A stretch of 64,000 nt of DNA from Rhodococcus pseudokoreensis (GTDB lineage: Bacteria; Actinomycetota; Actinomycetes; Mycobacteriales; Mycobacteriaceae), in NCBI RefSeq assembly GCF_017068395.1, contig NZ_CP070619.1, positions 3,410,001 through 3,474,000 of the forward strand. The letters run 5' to 3'. This document shows, in pieces, positions 24,245 through 36,224 of this stretch. Each line of letters starts with the position of its first letter. Position 1 is the first letter of the stretch. Both the position numbers and the translations under genes were made by a program. The notes under the pieces were generated by a model. It ran no database searches. It was given only the letters and a program-made list of their open reading frames with translations, and was not told where the DNA came from.

Positions 24245-25633
24245 TCAGGAGTTGCGGTGTGCGTCCGCGATGTCGAGAACCGAGTCGAGGATCGCAAGAC
24301 CCTCACGGACCTCGGCCTCGGTGACGGTGCACGGCGGCACCGCGTGAATGCGGTTGAAGTTGGCGAAGGGCAGCAGTCCACTTGCCTTGCACGCCGCGAT
24401 CACCTCGTTCATCGCCGGACTGGACGCACCGTACGGGGCGAGCGGTTCCTTCGTGGCACGGTCGGCGACGAGTTCGATCGCCCAGAACACGCCGAGCCCG
24501 CGGACTTCACCGATCGACGGGTGCCGGTCGGCGAGGCCACGCAGTCCGGGACCGAGAATCTCGCTACCGATCCGGGCCGCGTTCTCGACGATCCGCTCGT
24601 CCTCCATCGCAGTGATCGTCGCGACCGCGGCGGCCGTGGCCAGCGGATGTCCCGAGTAGGTGAGTCCGCCCGGATACGGCCGGTTCGCGAACGTCGCCGC
24701 GATCTTCTCGCTGATCGCGACACCGCCGAGCGGAACGTAACCGGAGTTGACGCCCTTCGCGAACGTGATCAGGTCGGGTACGACGCCGAAATGGTCGATC
24801 GCGAACCACTTTCCGGTCCGGCCGAACCCCGACATCACCTCGTCGGCGATGAACACGATGCCGTAGCGGTCGCAGATCTCGCGGACGCCCGCCATGTAGC
24901 CGGGCGGGGGCACCATGATCCCCGCGGTTCCGGGAACCGATTCGAGCACGATCGCCGCGATCGAGTTCGGCCCCTCGAGACGGATCAACTGATCGAGGTG
25001 CTCGAGCGCGCGCTCGGTTTCCTGCTGCTCGTTCTCCGAGTGGAACTGCGAGCGGTACAGGAACGGTCCGTGGAAGTGGACAACTCCGCTGTTGCCGTAG
25101 TCGTTGGGCCAGCGGCGCGGATCTCCGGTGAGGTTGATCGCGGTGTCCGTGCCACCGTGGTACGAGCGGTAGCGGGAGAGCACCTTGTACCGGCCGGTGT
25201 GCAGGCGGGCCATCCGCACGGCGTGCTCGTTGGCGTCGGCGCCACCGTTGGTGAAGAACACCTTGTTCAGATCGCCCGGCGTCCGTTCGGCGATCAGCCG
25301 CGCGGCCTCGGAGCGGGCGTCGTTCGCGTACTGAGGTGCGATGGTGCACAGCTTCGCGGCCTGGTCCTGAATGGCGGCAACGACTTTGGGGTGCTGGTGC
25401 CCGATGTTCGTGTTGACCAGCTGGGACGAGAAGTCCAGCATGCGGTTCCCGGCACCGTCCCACACGTATGAACCCTCGGACGCGAGGATCGTCATCGGTG
25501 TGATCTGCTCCTGCGCGGACCACGAGTGGAACACGTGCGCGCGGTCGAGCGCGTAGGTGCGCTCACCCTCGGCACGGGCCGCGTCGAGGGGCTGACCGGT
25601 GGGCAGGAGTTCCTGGGAGACTGTCGTCGTCAT
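24245..25633 (-). CDS. Class III omega-aminotransferase (beta-alanine/GABA:pyruvate type)
   Basis: A 462-residue PLP aminotransferase. Motifs: FFTNGGADANEHAVRMAR, SYHGGTDTAINLTGD, cofactor Asp in FIADEVMSGFGRTG, and Schiff-base Lys in ITFAKGVNSGYVPLGG. It lies 20 bp downstream of mmsA in one operon divergent from a PucR-type activator, so the pair fits beta-alanine (or a related omega-amino acid) to malonate semialdehyde to acetyl-CoA. Alanine dehydrogenase at 29159 could recycle the alanine formed. Confidence 0.82.
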   Translation of the reverse strand: MTTTVSQELLPTGQPLDAARAEGERTYALDRAHVFHSWSAQEQITPMTILASEGSYVWDGAGNRMLDFSSQLVNTNIGHQHPKVVAAIQDQAAKLCTIAPQYANDARSEAARLIAERTPGDLNKVFFTNGGADANEHAVRMARLHTGRYKVLSRYRSYHGGTDTAINLTGDPRRWPNDYGNSGVVHFHGPFLYRSQFHSENEQQETERALEHLDQLIRLEGPNSIAAIVLESVPGTAGIMVPPPGYMAGVREICDRYGIVFIADEVMSGFGRTGKWFAIDHFGVVPDLITFAKGVNSGYVPLGGVAISEKIAATFANRPYPGGLTYSGHPLATAAAVATITAMEDERIVENAARIGSEILGPGLRGLADRHPSIGEVRGLGVFWAIELVADRATKEPLAPYGASSPAMNEVIAACKASGLLPFANFNRIHAVPPCTVTEAEVREGLAILDSVLDIADAHRNS

Positions 25634-25653
25634 GACCGTGGGTCCTTTCCTGC

Positions 25654-27198
25654 TCAGTTGTTCTGGGGGAAGCCGAGGTTGATGCCACCGTGGCTCGGGT
25701 CGAGCCAGCGACTGGTGACGACCTTGCCGCGGGTGAAGAAGTGCACACCCTCGGCGCCGTGCGCGTGGGTGTCGCCGAATAGCGAGTTCTTCCAGCCACC
25801 GAAGGAGTAGTACGCCGTCGGGACGGGGATGGGGACGTTGATGCCGACCATGCCGACCTCGACCTCGTTCTGGAACCGCCGGGCCGCGCCGCCGTCGTTG
25901 GTGAAGATGGCGGTGCCGTTGCCGAACGGGCCGGAGTTGATGAGTTCCAGGGCCTCGTCGTAACTCTCGACGCGGATCACGGACAGGACGGGTCCGAAGA
26001 TCTCGTCGGTGTAGACGGACATGTCGGTGGTGACGTGGTCGATCAGGGTCGGTCCGAGCCAGAACCCGTCCGCCCCACCGTCGGGCTGCACGGTCCGGCC
26101 GTCCACGACGATGGTGGCGCCGGCCGCCTCGCCGGCGTCGATGTAGGAGGCGACCTTGTCGCGGTGCACCTTCGTCACCAGCGGTCCCATATCGGAGTCC
26201 CTGGTGCCGTCGCCGATCTTCAACGTGTTGGTGCGCTCTTCGATCTTCGCGACCAACTCGTCGGCGATGTCCCCGACCGCAACCAGCGCGGAGATGGCCA
26301 TGCAGCGTTCACCGGCGGAGCCGAAACCGGCGTTGACCATGGCGTCGGCCGCCAGATCCAGGTCGGCGTCCGGGAGGACGATGGCGTGGTTCTTCGCCCC
26401 ACCCAAGGCCTGGACGCGCTTGCCGTGGGCGGTACCGGTGGCGTACACGTACTGGGCGATCGGGGTGGATCCCACGAAGCTGATGGCCTTGACGGCGGGG
26501 TTGGTGAGAAGTTCGTCGACGGAGGTTTTGTCACCCTGCAGGACGTTGAACACACCCGCGGGCAGTCCGGCTTCGGCCCAGAGTTCGGCCATCCAGATGG
26601 CGGCGGTCGGGTCCTTCTCCGAGGGCTTCAACACCACCGTGTTGCCGGCGGCGATGGCGACGGGGAAGAACCACATCGGGACCATCGCGGGGAAGTTGAA
26701 GGGGGAGATGATCGCGACCGGGCCCACGGGCTGGCGGATCGAATGCACGTCCACGTTCGTCGACGCGTTTTCGGTCATGCCGCCCTTGAGCAGGTGCGCA
26801 ATGCCACAGGCGAATTCGACGACCTCCTGGCCGCGGGACACCTCACCAAGGGCGTCCGAGACAACCTTGCCGTGCTCAGAGGTGATGATCTCGGCGAGCT
26901 CACCCTTGCGCTCGTTGAGCAGTTCCCGGAACTTGAAGATGATCTGTGTCCGCTTGGCGAGGGAGGTGTCACGCCATCCGGGGAACGCCGCCGCAGCCGA
27001 GTCGATGACCGCGCGGGCGTCCCCGACACTGGCCAACGCGACCTCACCGGTGACGGCACCGGTCGCGGGGTTGGTGACCGGTGCGGTGTTCCCGCTCGTG
27101 CCGGCGAAGCTCTTGTTGTCGAACCAGTGCGAGATGATCCGGCCTTCGCCGGAGTGCGAGATCGTTCGGGTCTGCGCGGCGCCGTCGCTGTGTGTCAT
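25654..27198 (-). CDS. mmsA: CoA-acylating methylmalonate-semialdehyde dehydrogenase
   Basis: A 514-residue aldehyde dehydrogenase of the MmsA class: SPFNFPAMVPMWFFPVAIA, FVGSTPIAQYVY, and catalytic Cys in GSAGERCMAIS, and it lacks the general-base Glu of hydrolytic ALDHs (LGGAKNHAIVL in that place), as expected for a CoA-acylating enzyme. It oxidises malonate or methylmalonate semialdehyde to acetyl- or propionyl-CoA. First gene of the operon; its start lies 139 bp from the divergent PucR gene. Confidence 0.9.
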   Translation of the reverse strand: MTHSDGAAQTRTISHSGEGRIISHWFDNKSFAGTSGNTAPVTNPATGAVTGEVALASVGDARAVIDSAAAAFPGWRDTSLAKRTQIIFKFRELLNERKGELAEIITSEHGKVVSDALGEVSRGQEVVEFACGIAHLLKGGMTENASTNVDVHSIRQPVGPVAIISPFNFPAMVPMWFFPVAIAAGNTVVLKPSEKDPTAAIWMAELWAEAGLPAGVFNVLQGDKTSVDELLTNPAVKAISFVGSTPIAQYVYATGTAHGKRVQALGGAKNHAIVLPDADLDLAADAMVNAGFGSAGERCMAISALVAVGDIADELVAKIEERTNTLKIGDGTRDSDMGPLVTKVHRDKVASYIDAGEAAGATIVVDGRTVQPDGGADGFWLGPTLIDHVTTDMSVYTDEIFGPVLSVIRVESYDEALELINSGPFGNGTAIFTNDGGAARRFQNEVEVGMVGINVPIPVPTAYYSFGGWKNSLFGDTHAHGAEGVHFFTRGKVVTSRWLDPSHGGINLGFPQNN

Positions 27199-27322
27199 GA
27201 AATGGGTGTCCTTACCGAGAGAGCGGATACCGGGGCGATCCGCACGGATCGCGTGATGCCTCCACTCTGGTCCGTGAACCAGCCCCCAGACCCCGACGAT
27301 CTGTATAGCAATCCGCCTTCTG

Positions 27323-27339
27323 ATTTACACTGCGTAAAT
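27323..27339. promoter_or_regulatory. Palindrome ATTTAC-ACTGC-GTAAAT over the pucR-like start codon
   Basis: Perfect 6-bp arms around five bases, located in the divergent mmsA/pucR region (27199-27337) and reaching into the ATG of the regulator gene at 27338. Candidate operator for autoregulation and control of mmsA. Confidence 0.4.
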
Positions 27340-28945
27340 GCTGCCCACGATCGTAGACATCCTGGCGCTCCCGGTCGTCCAGGCCGGAACGCCGGAGGTG
27401 ATCGGCGGCGGACCACTCGACCGGCCGGTGCGGTGGGTGCACGTCAGCGATCTACCCGACCTGTCGAACCTCCTCCAGGGCAGCGAACTCGTCCTCACCA
27501 CCGGGCAACCCCTCGCGGACGACTCGTCGAGCGTGGAATACCTGGAAGGACTGGCCGCTGCGGGCGCGGCGGGACTCGTCGTCGAACTGGGTGTCCATGT
27601 CGACACCGTCCCGGACGGGGTGGCACGCGCGGCCGACCGACTGTCATTTCCCGTGATCGCGCTGCACCGTCAGATCAAGTTCGTCGAGGTCACCGAGGCA
27701 GTGCACCGGTCGATCGTCGCGGAGCAGTACGAGGAGGTCGCGTTCGCACGGCACGCCCACGAGGTCTTCACCGACCTCAGCATGAAGCGGGCGTCGCTCG
27801 GCGAGATCGTCGACGCCGCCGCCGGCATGCTCGGCGCCCCGATCGTGCTCGAAGACCTCAACCGGCAGGTGCTGGCGTTCGCGGCGCAGGGCATCGCGAC
27901 GGCGGACCTTCTCGCCGAGTGGGAACGCCGGTCGCGGCTCACGCCCGTGTCGCATCAGACCGCGGTCGACGGTCCCGAGTCGTGGACGACGACGCCCGTC
28001 GGCGCACATCGTCAGGAATGGGGACGACTCGTCGCCCCCCGCCCCGTCGCCGCGGAAGGTCGCGCGCGGATGACCCTCGAACGCGCGGCCCAGGCGCTCG
28101 CACTGCATCGCATGGTCGAACAGGACCGGACCGCGCTCGAGCAGCAGGCCCAGAGCGGGCTCATCGACGAACTCCGCCGCGGACGCATCCAGGACGAGGC
28201 GGAGGCGACCGCACGCGCCCACGCACTCGGTCTCCGGCCTGCACTGACCTACCTGCCGATGACGGTCCGGGTAAGCGAAACCGCAAGCGCCGACCAGGTT
28301 CTGGCGCAACGACGCCGCGTCACCATGCTCGACGCCGTGCGTCACGCGGTCCGGACGTCGCGGCAGACGGCACTGACCGCGAACACCCGGGCCGGGCAGA
28401 TCGACCTGCTCCTGTCCCATCCGCCGGCGTCCGCACCCGGTGCGCTGCCCGAACTCTGTCGGGCGATCCGCGCCGCACTCACCCGACTCGACGGCGTCCT
28501 GCACTGCACGATCGGCGTCGGCCCCGAATCGACCCGACTACTGGACGCCGCGGGCGGCCTCACGGAATCCGCGCACATCGCCGACGTCGCGCTGTCGTTG
28601 CCACCGGACGACAAGGCCTTTCACCGGGCAGCCGACATCCGGTTGCGCGGGCTCCTCGCCCTCATCCGGACCGATCCGCGGGTGCAGGCGTTCGCCGAAA
28701 CCGAACTCCGCGGCTTGCTGGAGCATCGGGCGCGTCACGGCGGCGACAGCGTCGACGTCCTGCAAAGCTTCCTCGAAGTCGGCGGCAACAAGACGGAACT
28801 CGCGAAGCGGCTCCACCTCTCCCGACCCACGCTCTACGCGAAGCTGGCCACGATCGAGCGCCTGCTCGGTGTCGACCTCGACGACGCCGAGTCCCGGACG
28901 TCGCTGCACACGGCGATGCTGATCCTGCAGCTCCGCCGCCCGTGA
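27338..28945 (+). CDS. PucR-family transcriptional regulator
   Basis: A 535-residue regulator: an N-terminal purine-catabolism (PucR) domain (PTIVDILALPVVQAG, LTTGQPLADD), a middle region, and a C-terminal HTH_30 domain ending FLEVGGNKTELAKRLHLSRPTLYAKLATIERLLGVDLDD. Divergent from mmsA and the omega-aminotransferase, which it probably activates in response to the substrate amine. The stop codon lies within the second 40-bp palindrome. Confidence 0.88.
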   Translation: MLPTIVDILALPVVQAGTPEVIGGGPLDRPVRWVHVSDLPDLSNLLQGSELVLTTGQPLADDSSSVEYLEGLAAAGAAGLVVELGVHVDTVPDGVARAADRLSFPVIALHRQIKFVEVTEAVHRSIVAEQYEEVAFARHAHEVFTDLSMKRASLGEIVDAAAGMLGAPIVLEDLNRQVLAFAAQGIATADLLAEWERRSRLTPVSHQTAVDGPESWTTTPVGAHRQEWGRLVAPRPVAAEGRARMTLERAAQALALHRMVEQDRTALEQQAQSGLIDELRRGRIQDEAEATARAHALGLRPALTYLPMTVRVSETASADQVLAQRRRVTMLDAVRHAVRTSRQTALTANTRAGQIDLLLSHPPASAPGALPELCRAIRAALTRLDGVLHCTIGVGPESTRLLDAAGGLTESAHIADVALSLPPDDKAFHRAADIRLRGLLALIRTDPRVQAFAETELRGLLEHRARHGGDSVDVLQSFLEVGGNKTELAKRLHLSRPTLYAKLATIERLLGVDLDDAESRTSLHTAMLILQLRRP

Positions 28946-28981
28946 GTACTTATTAACCGCCCGACGTTAATAAGTACTCAC
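28942..28981. repeat. 40-bp palindrome, copy 2
   Basis: Arms GTGAGTACTTATTAAC and GTTAATAAGTACTCAC pair perfectly over 16 bases around the loop CGCCCGAC. Read on the other strand it matches the palindrome at 9922-9961 with one base different. It contains the TGA of the PucR gene and is probably its terminator. Here the downstream gene (ald) is not convergent. Confidence 0.75.
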
Positions 28982-29158
28982 GGGGCGGAGCCACTGGCCG
29001 AACATCGTTCGACGAGAACGTCCCCGGTACGGCCGCGTTCGAATTGTCGCATGCCGTGGCGGCAATTTTGAGAATTATCTTCAGAACTGTTGGCATGAAT
29101 GATCGCTTTCTTCACTATTGGCACCTACCAATCGAATTTCCAACAGCACGGAGCTCTC

Positions 29159-30265
29159 ATGAAGATCGGCATCCCCCGCGAAATCAAGAACCACGAATAC
29201 CGCGTGGCCATCAGCCCCGCCGGTGTCCACGAACTCGTCGGCCGCGGCCACGACGTGATCATCGAAGCCGGTGCCGGCGTCGGATCATCCTTCGCCGACG
29301 CGGACTTCAAAGCCGCAGGCGCCCAGATCCTCTCGACCGCCGACCAGGTCTGGGAGAGCACCGACCTGCTGCTCAAGGTCAAGGAACCCATCGCCGAGGA
29401 ATACGCCCGACTGCGCCAGGACCAGGTCCTGTTCACCTACCTGCACCTCGCCGCATCCAAGGACTGCACCGACGCACTGCTGGCGTCGAAGACCACCTCC
29501 ATCGCCTACGAAACCGTCGTCGGCGCCGACGGGTCCCTGCCCCTGTTGGCCCCGATGAGCGAGGTCGCCGGACGCCTCGCCCCGCAAGCCGGCGCCTACC
29601 ACCTCATGCGCCAGGGCGGCGGCCGCGGCGTCCTCATGGGCGGCGTCCCCGGCGTACGCCCCGCCAAGGTCGTCGTCATCGGCGCCGGCGTCTCCGGCAA
29701 GAACGCCATCGCCGTCGCCTACGGCATGCACGCCGACGTCACCGTCCTCGACCTGTCCATCGCGCGCCTCCGCGAAATCGACGCCCAGTACCACGGCCAG
29801 GTCAAGACCATCACCTCCAACACCCTCGAACTCGAGCAGGCCGTCCTCGACGCCGACCTGGTCATCGGCGCCGTCCTCGTCCCCGGCGCCAAGGCCCCCA
29901 CACTCGTCTCCAACAACCTGGTCTCGCGGATGAAGCCCGGTTCGGTGCTCGTCGACATCGCCATCGACCAGGGCGGCTGCTTCGAGGACTCGAAGCCCAC
30001 CACCCACGCCGAACCCACGTACCAGGTCCACGACTCGGTGTTCTACTGCGTCGCCAACATGCCCGGCGCCGTCCCCCGCACCTCCACCTACGCCCTCACC
30101 AACGCGACCCTGCCGTACGTCGTCGCCCTCGCCGACAAGGGCTGGAAGGAAGCCACCGCCACCGTCCCCGGCCTCGCCGAGGGACTGTCCACCCACGACG
30201 GCAAGCTGTTGTCCACCGAAGTCGCTGCCGCGCACGGCTACCCGGTCGCAACACTGCCCGCCTGA
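29159..30265 (+). CDS. ald: Alanine dehydrogenase
   Basis: A 368-residue NAD-dependent alanine dehydrogenase (alanine to pyruvate and ammonia). It opens [20 protein letters not shown], has YLHLAASK with the active-site His, [12 protein letters not shown] as dinucleotide-binding loop, and [18 protein letters not shown]. The ATG at 29159 follows GGAG. It could regenerate pyruvate for the alanine-forming aminotransferases upstream. The 177 bp ahead of it are noticeably AT-richer than the surroundings. Confidence 0.93.
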   Translation: MKIGIPREIKNHEYRVAISPAGVHELVGRGHDVIIEAGAGVGSSFADADFKAAGAQILSTADQVWESTDLLLKVKEPIAEEYARLRQDQVLFTYLHLAASKDCTDALLASKTTSIAYETVVGADGSLPLLAPMSEVAGRLAPQAGAYHLMRQGGGRGVLMGGVPGVRPAKVVVIGAGVSGKNAIAVAYGMHADVTVLDLSIARLREIDAQYHGQVKTITSNTLELEQAVLDADLVIGAVLVPGAKAPTLVSNNLVSRMKPGSVLVDIAIDQGGCFEDSKPTTHAEPTYQVHDSVFYCVANMPGAVPRTSTYALTNATLPYVVALADKGWKEATATVPGLAEGLSTHDGKLLSTEVAAAHGYPVATLPA

Positions 30266-30271
30266 GCAAGG

Positions 30272-30961
30272 CTAGGCGCCGAGCCCGAACGCGACGAGGA
30301 ACCCGAGCGCGGTGGACAGCCCGACCCACCACCCTCCTTCCCGGTAGGCCTCGGGCATCAGCGAGTCCGCGAGCACGGCGATGGTCGCACCACCGGCGAA
30401 CGCCTGGATGGTCGCGATGGTGCCGTCGGAGATGGTGTCGGACACGGCGTCGGCACCGATCACCACCAGCACCAGCAGAACGGCGGTGGCCACCCACACC
30501 GACAGGGCGCGACCGCGGCTGAAGTGCGGCTGTGACCGCATGGACGCCGCGCCCGCGACCGCCTCGGGCACGTTTCCGACCGCGACGGCGACGAGCAGCA
30601 CGACCCCGCCTGCGCTGCTGATCGTCACGCCGAGGGCGGTGTTCTCGGGGATGCCGTCGAGCAGTGCGCCGAGCATCAACGCCCAGCCGAGGGCGCCGGC
30701 ACCGAGTTTCTTCTCGATGAGCCGGTCGGCGACCACGTAGACGAGTGCCCCCGCGAACAGGGCCGCGCCTGCCGTCCAGATCCCTTCGGTCTCGAACGCG
30801 GGCTGGAACAGTTCGGTGGACACGGCGGCCACCATCGTTCCCGCACCGAACGCCATGAGTGCCGCGAGGACCGGCCGCGGCAGGTCGTAGCGGAGGCCGA
30901 TGACGGCACCGATCAGCAGGGGTACGGCCGTGCCGAGGCCGTACAGAGTCGCGGTCAACAT
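30272..30961 (-). CDS. ZIP-family metal transporter
   Basis: A 229-residue membrane protein with about seven or eight helices. The ZIP signatures are [10 protein letters not shown] and GNVPEAVAG, which form the metal path in helices IV and V; the usual His of HxxPE is replaced by Asp or Asn, seen in a subset of the family. Convergent with ald (6 bp gap) and divergent from pxpC. Substrate unknown, Zn2+ or another divalent metal. Confidence 0.8.
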   Translation of the reverse strand: MLTATLYGLGTAVPLLIGAVIGLRYDLPRPVLAALMAFGAGTMVAAVSTELFQPAFETEGIWTAGAALFAGALVYVVADRLIEKKLGAGALGWALMLGALLDGIPENTALGVTISSAGGVVLLVAVAVGNVPEAVAGAASMRSQPHFSRGRALSVWVATAVLLVLVVIGADAVSDTISDGTIATIQAFAGGATIAVLADSLMPEAYREGGWWVGLSTALGFLVAFGLGA

Positions 30962-31008
30962 GGTCGAGAGCGTATCCAGACGACGCGTGGATGCGGGACA
31001 ATCGGACG

Positions 31009-31890
31009 ATGGCTTGGCTCGAGGTCGTGCGCACCGGACCGTTCACCACCGTGCAGGATCGCGGCCGCCCCGGGTACGCGTCCATCGGCGTCGGCGAGTC
31101 GGGTGCCGCCGACCGCGAGGCGCACGACAGCGCAAACAGGTTGGTGGGCAACCACTCCGACGCAGCCACCCTGGAGGTCACACTCGGTGGGCTCGCGGTG
31201 CGGGCGGCCGGGACCGTCTCCGTCGCCGTCACGGGCGCCCGCAACCCCGTCACCGTCAATGCCAAACCCCGACCCGACTACACGATGCTGCACCTGAACA
31301 CCGGCGACCTGCTGGAGATCGCATTCGCGCCGGAGGGGCTGCGCAGTTACGTCGCGGTGCGCGGAGGTTTCGACGTGCCCGCGGTGATGGGCAGCCGGTC
31401 CACCGACACGCTGTCGGGCCTCGGCCCCGATCCCGTCGCCGAGGGTGACCGGTTGCTCGTCGGCGCGGATGCCGGCGACTGGCCCGCCGACGAGATCATC
31501 CCGCCACCCGTCGCATCCGAGGATCCGATGACGATGCGTGTCCGGCTCGGACCGCGGGACGACTGGTTCACACCGGCATCCGTCGACGCCCTTCTCCGCG
31601 AGACGTGGACGGTCAGTTCCGATACCAACCGGGTGGGGGCGCGACTCGAGGGCCCGGGCGCGCTGCACCGGTCCGTGCGGGACGAGATGCCGAGCGAGGC
31701 CATGGTGGCGGGCGCCCTGCAGGTGCCGCCGAACGGTCAGCCGATCCTGTTCCTCGCCGACCATCCGGTGACGGGCGGCTACCCGGTGATCGCCGTGGTC
31801 GCCGAGGCCGACCTGCCGCGGGCCGCGCAGTTGCGGCCCGGGCACCGGGTGCGGTTCCACCGCGCAGTGGCGTCGCCGCTCCCGAGGTGA
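31009..31890 (+). CDS. pxpC: 5-oxoprolinase subunit C (KipA, biotin-dependent carboxyltransferase domain family)
   Basis: A 293-residue PxpC/KipA protein: MAWLEVVRTGPFTTVQDRGR, YASIGVGESGAADREAH, LRSYVAVRGGFDVP, VSSDTNRVGARLEGP and PNGQPILFLADHPVTGGYPVI, all typical. ATG 31009 is preferred over 30991 because the family starts a few residues before LEVVRTGP. It should complete PxpABC with the subunits encoded at 8558-9936, a separation of 21 kb, although the three genes are contiguous in many bacteria. Confidence 0.88.
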   Translation: MAWLEVVRTGPFTTVQDRGRPGYASIGVGESGAADREAHDSANRLVGNHSDAATLEVTLGGLAVRAAGTVSVAVTGARNPVTVNAKPRPDYTMLHLNTGDLLEIAFAPEGLRSYVAVRGGFDVPAVMGSRSTDTLSGLGPDPVAEGDRLLVGADAGDWPADEIIPPPVASEDPMTMRVRLGPRDDWFTPASVDALLRETWTVSSDTNRVGARLEGPGALHRSVRDEMPSEAMVAGALQVPPNGQPILFLADHPVTGGYPVIAVVAEADLPRAAQLRPGHRVRFHRAVASPLPR

Positions 31891-31920
31891 CTGGATTCAG
31901 CTCCGGCGGCGGGCGGGAAC

Positions 31921-32889
31921 CTAGCTCCGGCGGCGCCGGGCGATGTCGGCGAGCACGACACCCGCGGCGACGGACGCGTTGAGCGATTCGACGGGGCCTG
32001 CCATCGGGATGCTGAGGATGGCGTCGCAGTTCTCGCGCACCAGACGCGACAGTCCCTTGCCCTCGGAGCCGACCACGACGACCACGGGGCCGCTGCCGTC
32101 GAACTCGTCGAGCGTGGTGTCGCCACCCGCGTCGAGCCCGACCACCTGGACGCCCTTGGACGCCCAATCCTTCAGCGTGCGAGTGAGGTTGGTGGCGCGG
32201 GCGATCGGCAGACGCGCTGCGGCACCGGCGCTGGTGCGCCACGCCACCGCGGTGACCGAGGCACTGCGGCGCTCGGGGATGACCACACCGTGACCACCGA
32301 ACGCGGCCACCGACCGGACGACGGCACCGAGGTTGCGGGGGTCGGTGATGTTGTCGAGGGCCACGAGCAGCGGCGCCTCCTGGTGCTTGCGGGCTTCCGC
32401 GATCAGGTCGTCGGGGTGCGCGTAGCGGTACGGCGGCACCTGCAACGCGATGCCCTGGTGCATGCCGTTGGCACTGAGCCGGTCGAGATCGGTGCGGGGA
32501 ACCTCGAGGATGGAGATGCCCGCGTCGGCCGCCCGCTGGACGGATTCCTTCAGACGGTCGTCGCTCTCGGTCCCGACCGCGACGTACAGCGCGGTCGCGG
32601 GGACACCGGCGCGCAGGCACTCGACGACGGGGTTGCGGCCCAGCACGTTCTCGGGACCGTCGACCGCCTTGCGGCCTGCGGTCTGACGTCCGCGGCCCGG
32701 CTGCTTCTCGGCGTCCCGGGCGGCGCGGGCGGCACGCTTGGCGGCGGGGTGCTTGGTGCGGGCCTCCGCGGGCGGCGTGGCGCCGCGGCCTTCCAGCCCC
32801 TTGCGCCGCTGGCCACCGGAACCGGCGACCTGTCCCTTCTTGGTGCCGGCTTTGCGGATGGCTCCGCGCCTACTCGAATTTCCAGCCAT
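31921..32889 (-). CDS. rlmB: 23S rRNA (guanosine-2'-O-)-methyltransferase RlmB (SpoU/TrmH family)
   Basis: A 322-residue SpoU-class methyltransferase with a basic N-terminal extension of about 80 residues. The substrate-binding domain starts at [15 protein letters not shown]. The trefoil-knot motifs are [34 protein letters not shown] and [16 protein letters not shown]. It follows cysS with a 2-bp gap, as does Rv3579c in M. tuberculosis. The start at 32889 is preferred over a more upstream frame opening because it lies immediately after the cysS stop. Confidence 0.9.
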   Translation of the reverse strand: MAGNSSRRGAIRKAGTKKGQVAGSGGQRRKGLEGRGATPPAEARTKHPAAKRAARAARDAEKQPGRGRQTAGRKAVDGPENVLGRNPVVECLRAGVPATALYVAVGTESDDRLKESVQRAADAGISILEVPRTDLDRLSANGMHQGIALQVPPYRYAHPDDLIAEARKHQEAPLLVALDNITDPRNLGAVVRSVAAFGGHGVVIPERRSASVTAVAWRTSAGAAARLPIARATNLTRTLKDWASKGVQVVGLDAGGDTTLDEFDGSGPVVVVVGSEGKGLSRLVRENCDAILSIPMAGPVESLNASVAAGVVLADIARRRRS

Positions 32890-32891
32890 TA

Positions 32892-34286
32892 CTACTGTCC
32901 TGCCTTGAGAGACCACTCGGGCCCGTTGGGGGTATCGGTGACCTCGATGCCCGCCCGGATGAGACGGTCACGCACCTCGTCGGCCACAGCCCAGTTCTTC
33001 TCGGCGCGGGCAGTCTGCCTGCGCTCGAGTTCGGCCCGGACCAGAACGTCCAGGGCATCGGTTGCCGCGGACGCGTCCGCGGTCTCCTGAGTCCAGTGTT
33101 CGTCGAGCGGGTCGACGCCGAGGATTCCGAGCATGGCCCGGACCTGCGACGCGATCGCCCGCGCCCCCTCGAGGTCTCCCCCGTCGAGCGCGATGTTGCC
33201 CTCGCGGACCTTGCCGTGCACCTCGGCGAGTGCGGCGGGGACGGCGAGGTCGTCGTCGAGCGCGCGGGCGAATGCGTCCGTCCACCGGCCGACCTCGACC
33301 TCACCGGCGCGCTCCTGCGTGCGCGTGACGAACGATTCGATGCGGCGGTACGCGGCCGCGCCCTCGTCGAGCGCGGTGTCGGAGTACTCGAGCATCGACC
33401 GGTAGTGGGCGCTGCCCAGGTAGTACCGAAGCTCTTGCGGCCGAACCTTTTTCAGCACGTTCGGCACCGAGAGAACGTTACCGAGCGACTTCGACATCTT
33501 CTCGCCACCCATGGTGACCCAGCCGTTGTGCAGCCAGTACTGCGCGAAGTCGTCGCCGGCGCACTTGGCCTGCGCGATCTCGTTCTCGTGGTGCGGGAAC
33601 ACCAGGTCCAGGCCACCGCAGTGGATGTCGAACGCACCCCCGAGATAGAACTCGGCCATCGCGGAGCACTCGAGGTGCCAGCCCGGCCTGCCGCGGCCCC
33701 ACGGCGTCGGCCACGACGGCTCGCCCGGCTTCTCCGCCTTCCACAGCGTGAAGTCGCGGGGGTCGCGCTTGCATTCGCCGGCGCTCTCGCCCTGGTGCAC
33801 GTCGTCGAGTTTGTGCCCGGACAGGCTGCCGTACTGCGGGTAGCTGCGGACGTCGAAGTAGACGTCGCCGCCCGCCGCGTACGCGTGGCCGTTGTCGATG
33901 AGGCGCTGCATCATCTCGACCATCTGCGTGATGTGCCCGGTGGCGCGCGGCTCGACGGACGGCGGCAGCACACCCAGTTGCTGGTAGGCCCACGTGAAGG
34001 ACCGCTCGAACGTGGCGGCCCACTCCCACCACGGCCTGCCCGCCTCGGCGGCCTTGTTCAGGATCTTGTCTTCGATGTCCGTGACGTTGCGGACGAACGC
34101 CACGTCGTAGTCGTGGGCGAGCAGCCAGCGTCGCAGCACGTCGAAGGCGACGCCGCTGCGTACGTGGCCGATATGGGGGTCGCCCTGCACCGTGGCGCCA
34201 CACAGGTACACCGATGCGTGTCCAGGGGCCAGCGGAGCGAAGTCACGCAAGGCCCGCGTCTCGGTGTCGAATAGGCGCAGGGTCAC
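32892..34286 (-). CDS. cysS: Cysteinyl-tRNA synthetase
   Basis: A 464-residue class I synthetase. The zinc Cys and HIGH region reads [18 protein letters not shown]. Other motifs are [24 protein letters not shown], and KMSKS as [11 protein letters not shown]. The GTG at 34286 gives the usual start [16 protein letters not shown]. Order ispD-ispF-cysS-rlmB matches Rv3582c-Rv3579c. Confidence 0.95.
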   Translation of the reverse strand: MTLRLFDTETRALRDFAPLAPGHASVYLCGATVQGDPHIGHVRSGVAFDVLRRWLLAHDYDVAFVRNVTDIEDKILNKAAEAGRPWWEWAATFERSFTWAYQQLGVLPPSVEPRATGHITQMVEMMQRLIDNGHAYAAGGDVYFDVRSYPQYGSLSGHKLDDVHQGESAGECKRDPRDFTLWKAEKPGEPSWPTPWGRGRPGWHLECSAMAEFYLGGAFDIHCGGLDLVFPHHENEIAQAKCAGDDFAQYWLHNGWVTMGGEKMSKSLGNVLSVPNVLKKVRPQELRYYLGSAHYRSMLEYSDTALDEGAAAYRRIESFVTRTQERAGEVEVGRWTDAFARALDDDLAVPAALAEVHGKVREGNIALDGGDLEGARAIASQVRAMLGILGVDPLDEHWTQETADASAATDALDVLVRAELERRQTARAEKNWAVADEVRDRLIRAGIEVTDTPNGPEWSLKAGQ

Positions 34287-34297
34287 GACCAGCGATC

Positions 34298-35454
<1,157 letters not shown>

Positions 35455-35472
35455 TGCGTGAATCGCGACTGT

Positions 35473-35991
<519 letters not shown>

Positions 35992-36224
35992 TTAACACGT
36001 GTCCGGATCCTGGTCGCATCAACGGTGCAGGTCAGGGGCATCATGGCCTGACCCTAGGGGTTGACAGGTGTCCCGATACGTGCATTCCGGACACCCCGAT
36101 GAGGCCGTTCTCCGGCGCCGAAACCGCACGCAGACAACCATTGTGAGTACCCAGCGAGCAGGCCACGCGGAGGAACTACTACTCTGCCTAGTTGAAGTGC
36201 GAACCTGACACCGGAGGACAACTC

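Noticed and set aside
26035..28956. Very long plus-strand open frame (over 900 codons) across mmsA and the PucR gene
   Set aside because: It is antisense to mmsA and out of frame with the PucR gene. The translation is Arg/Pro-rich with no domains, a typical high-GC shadow.
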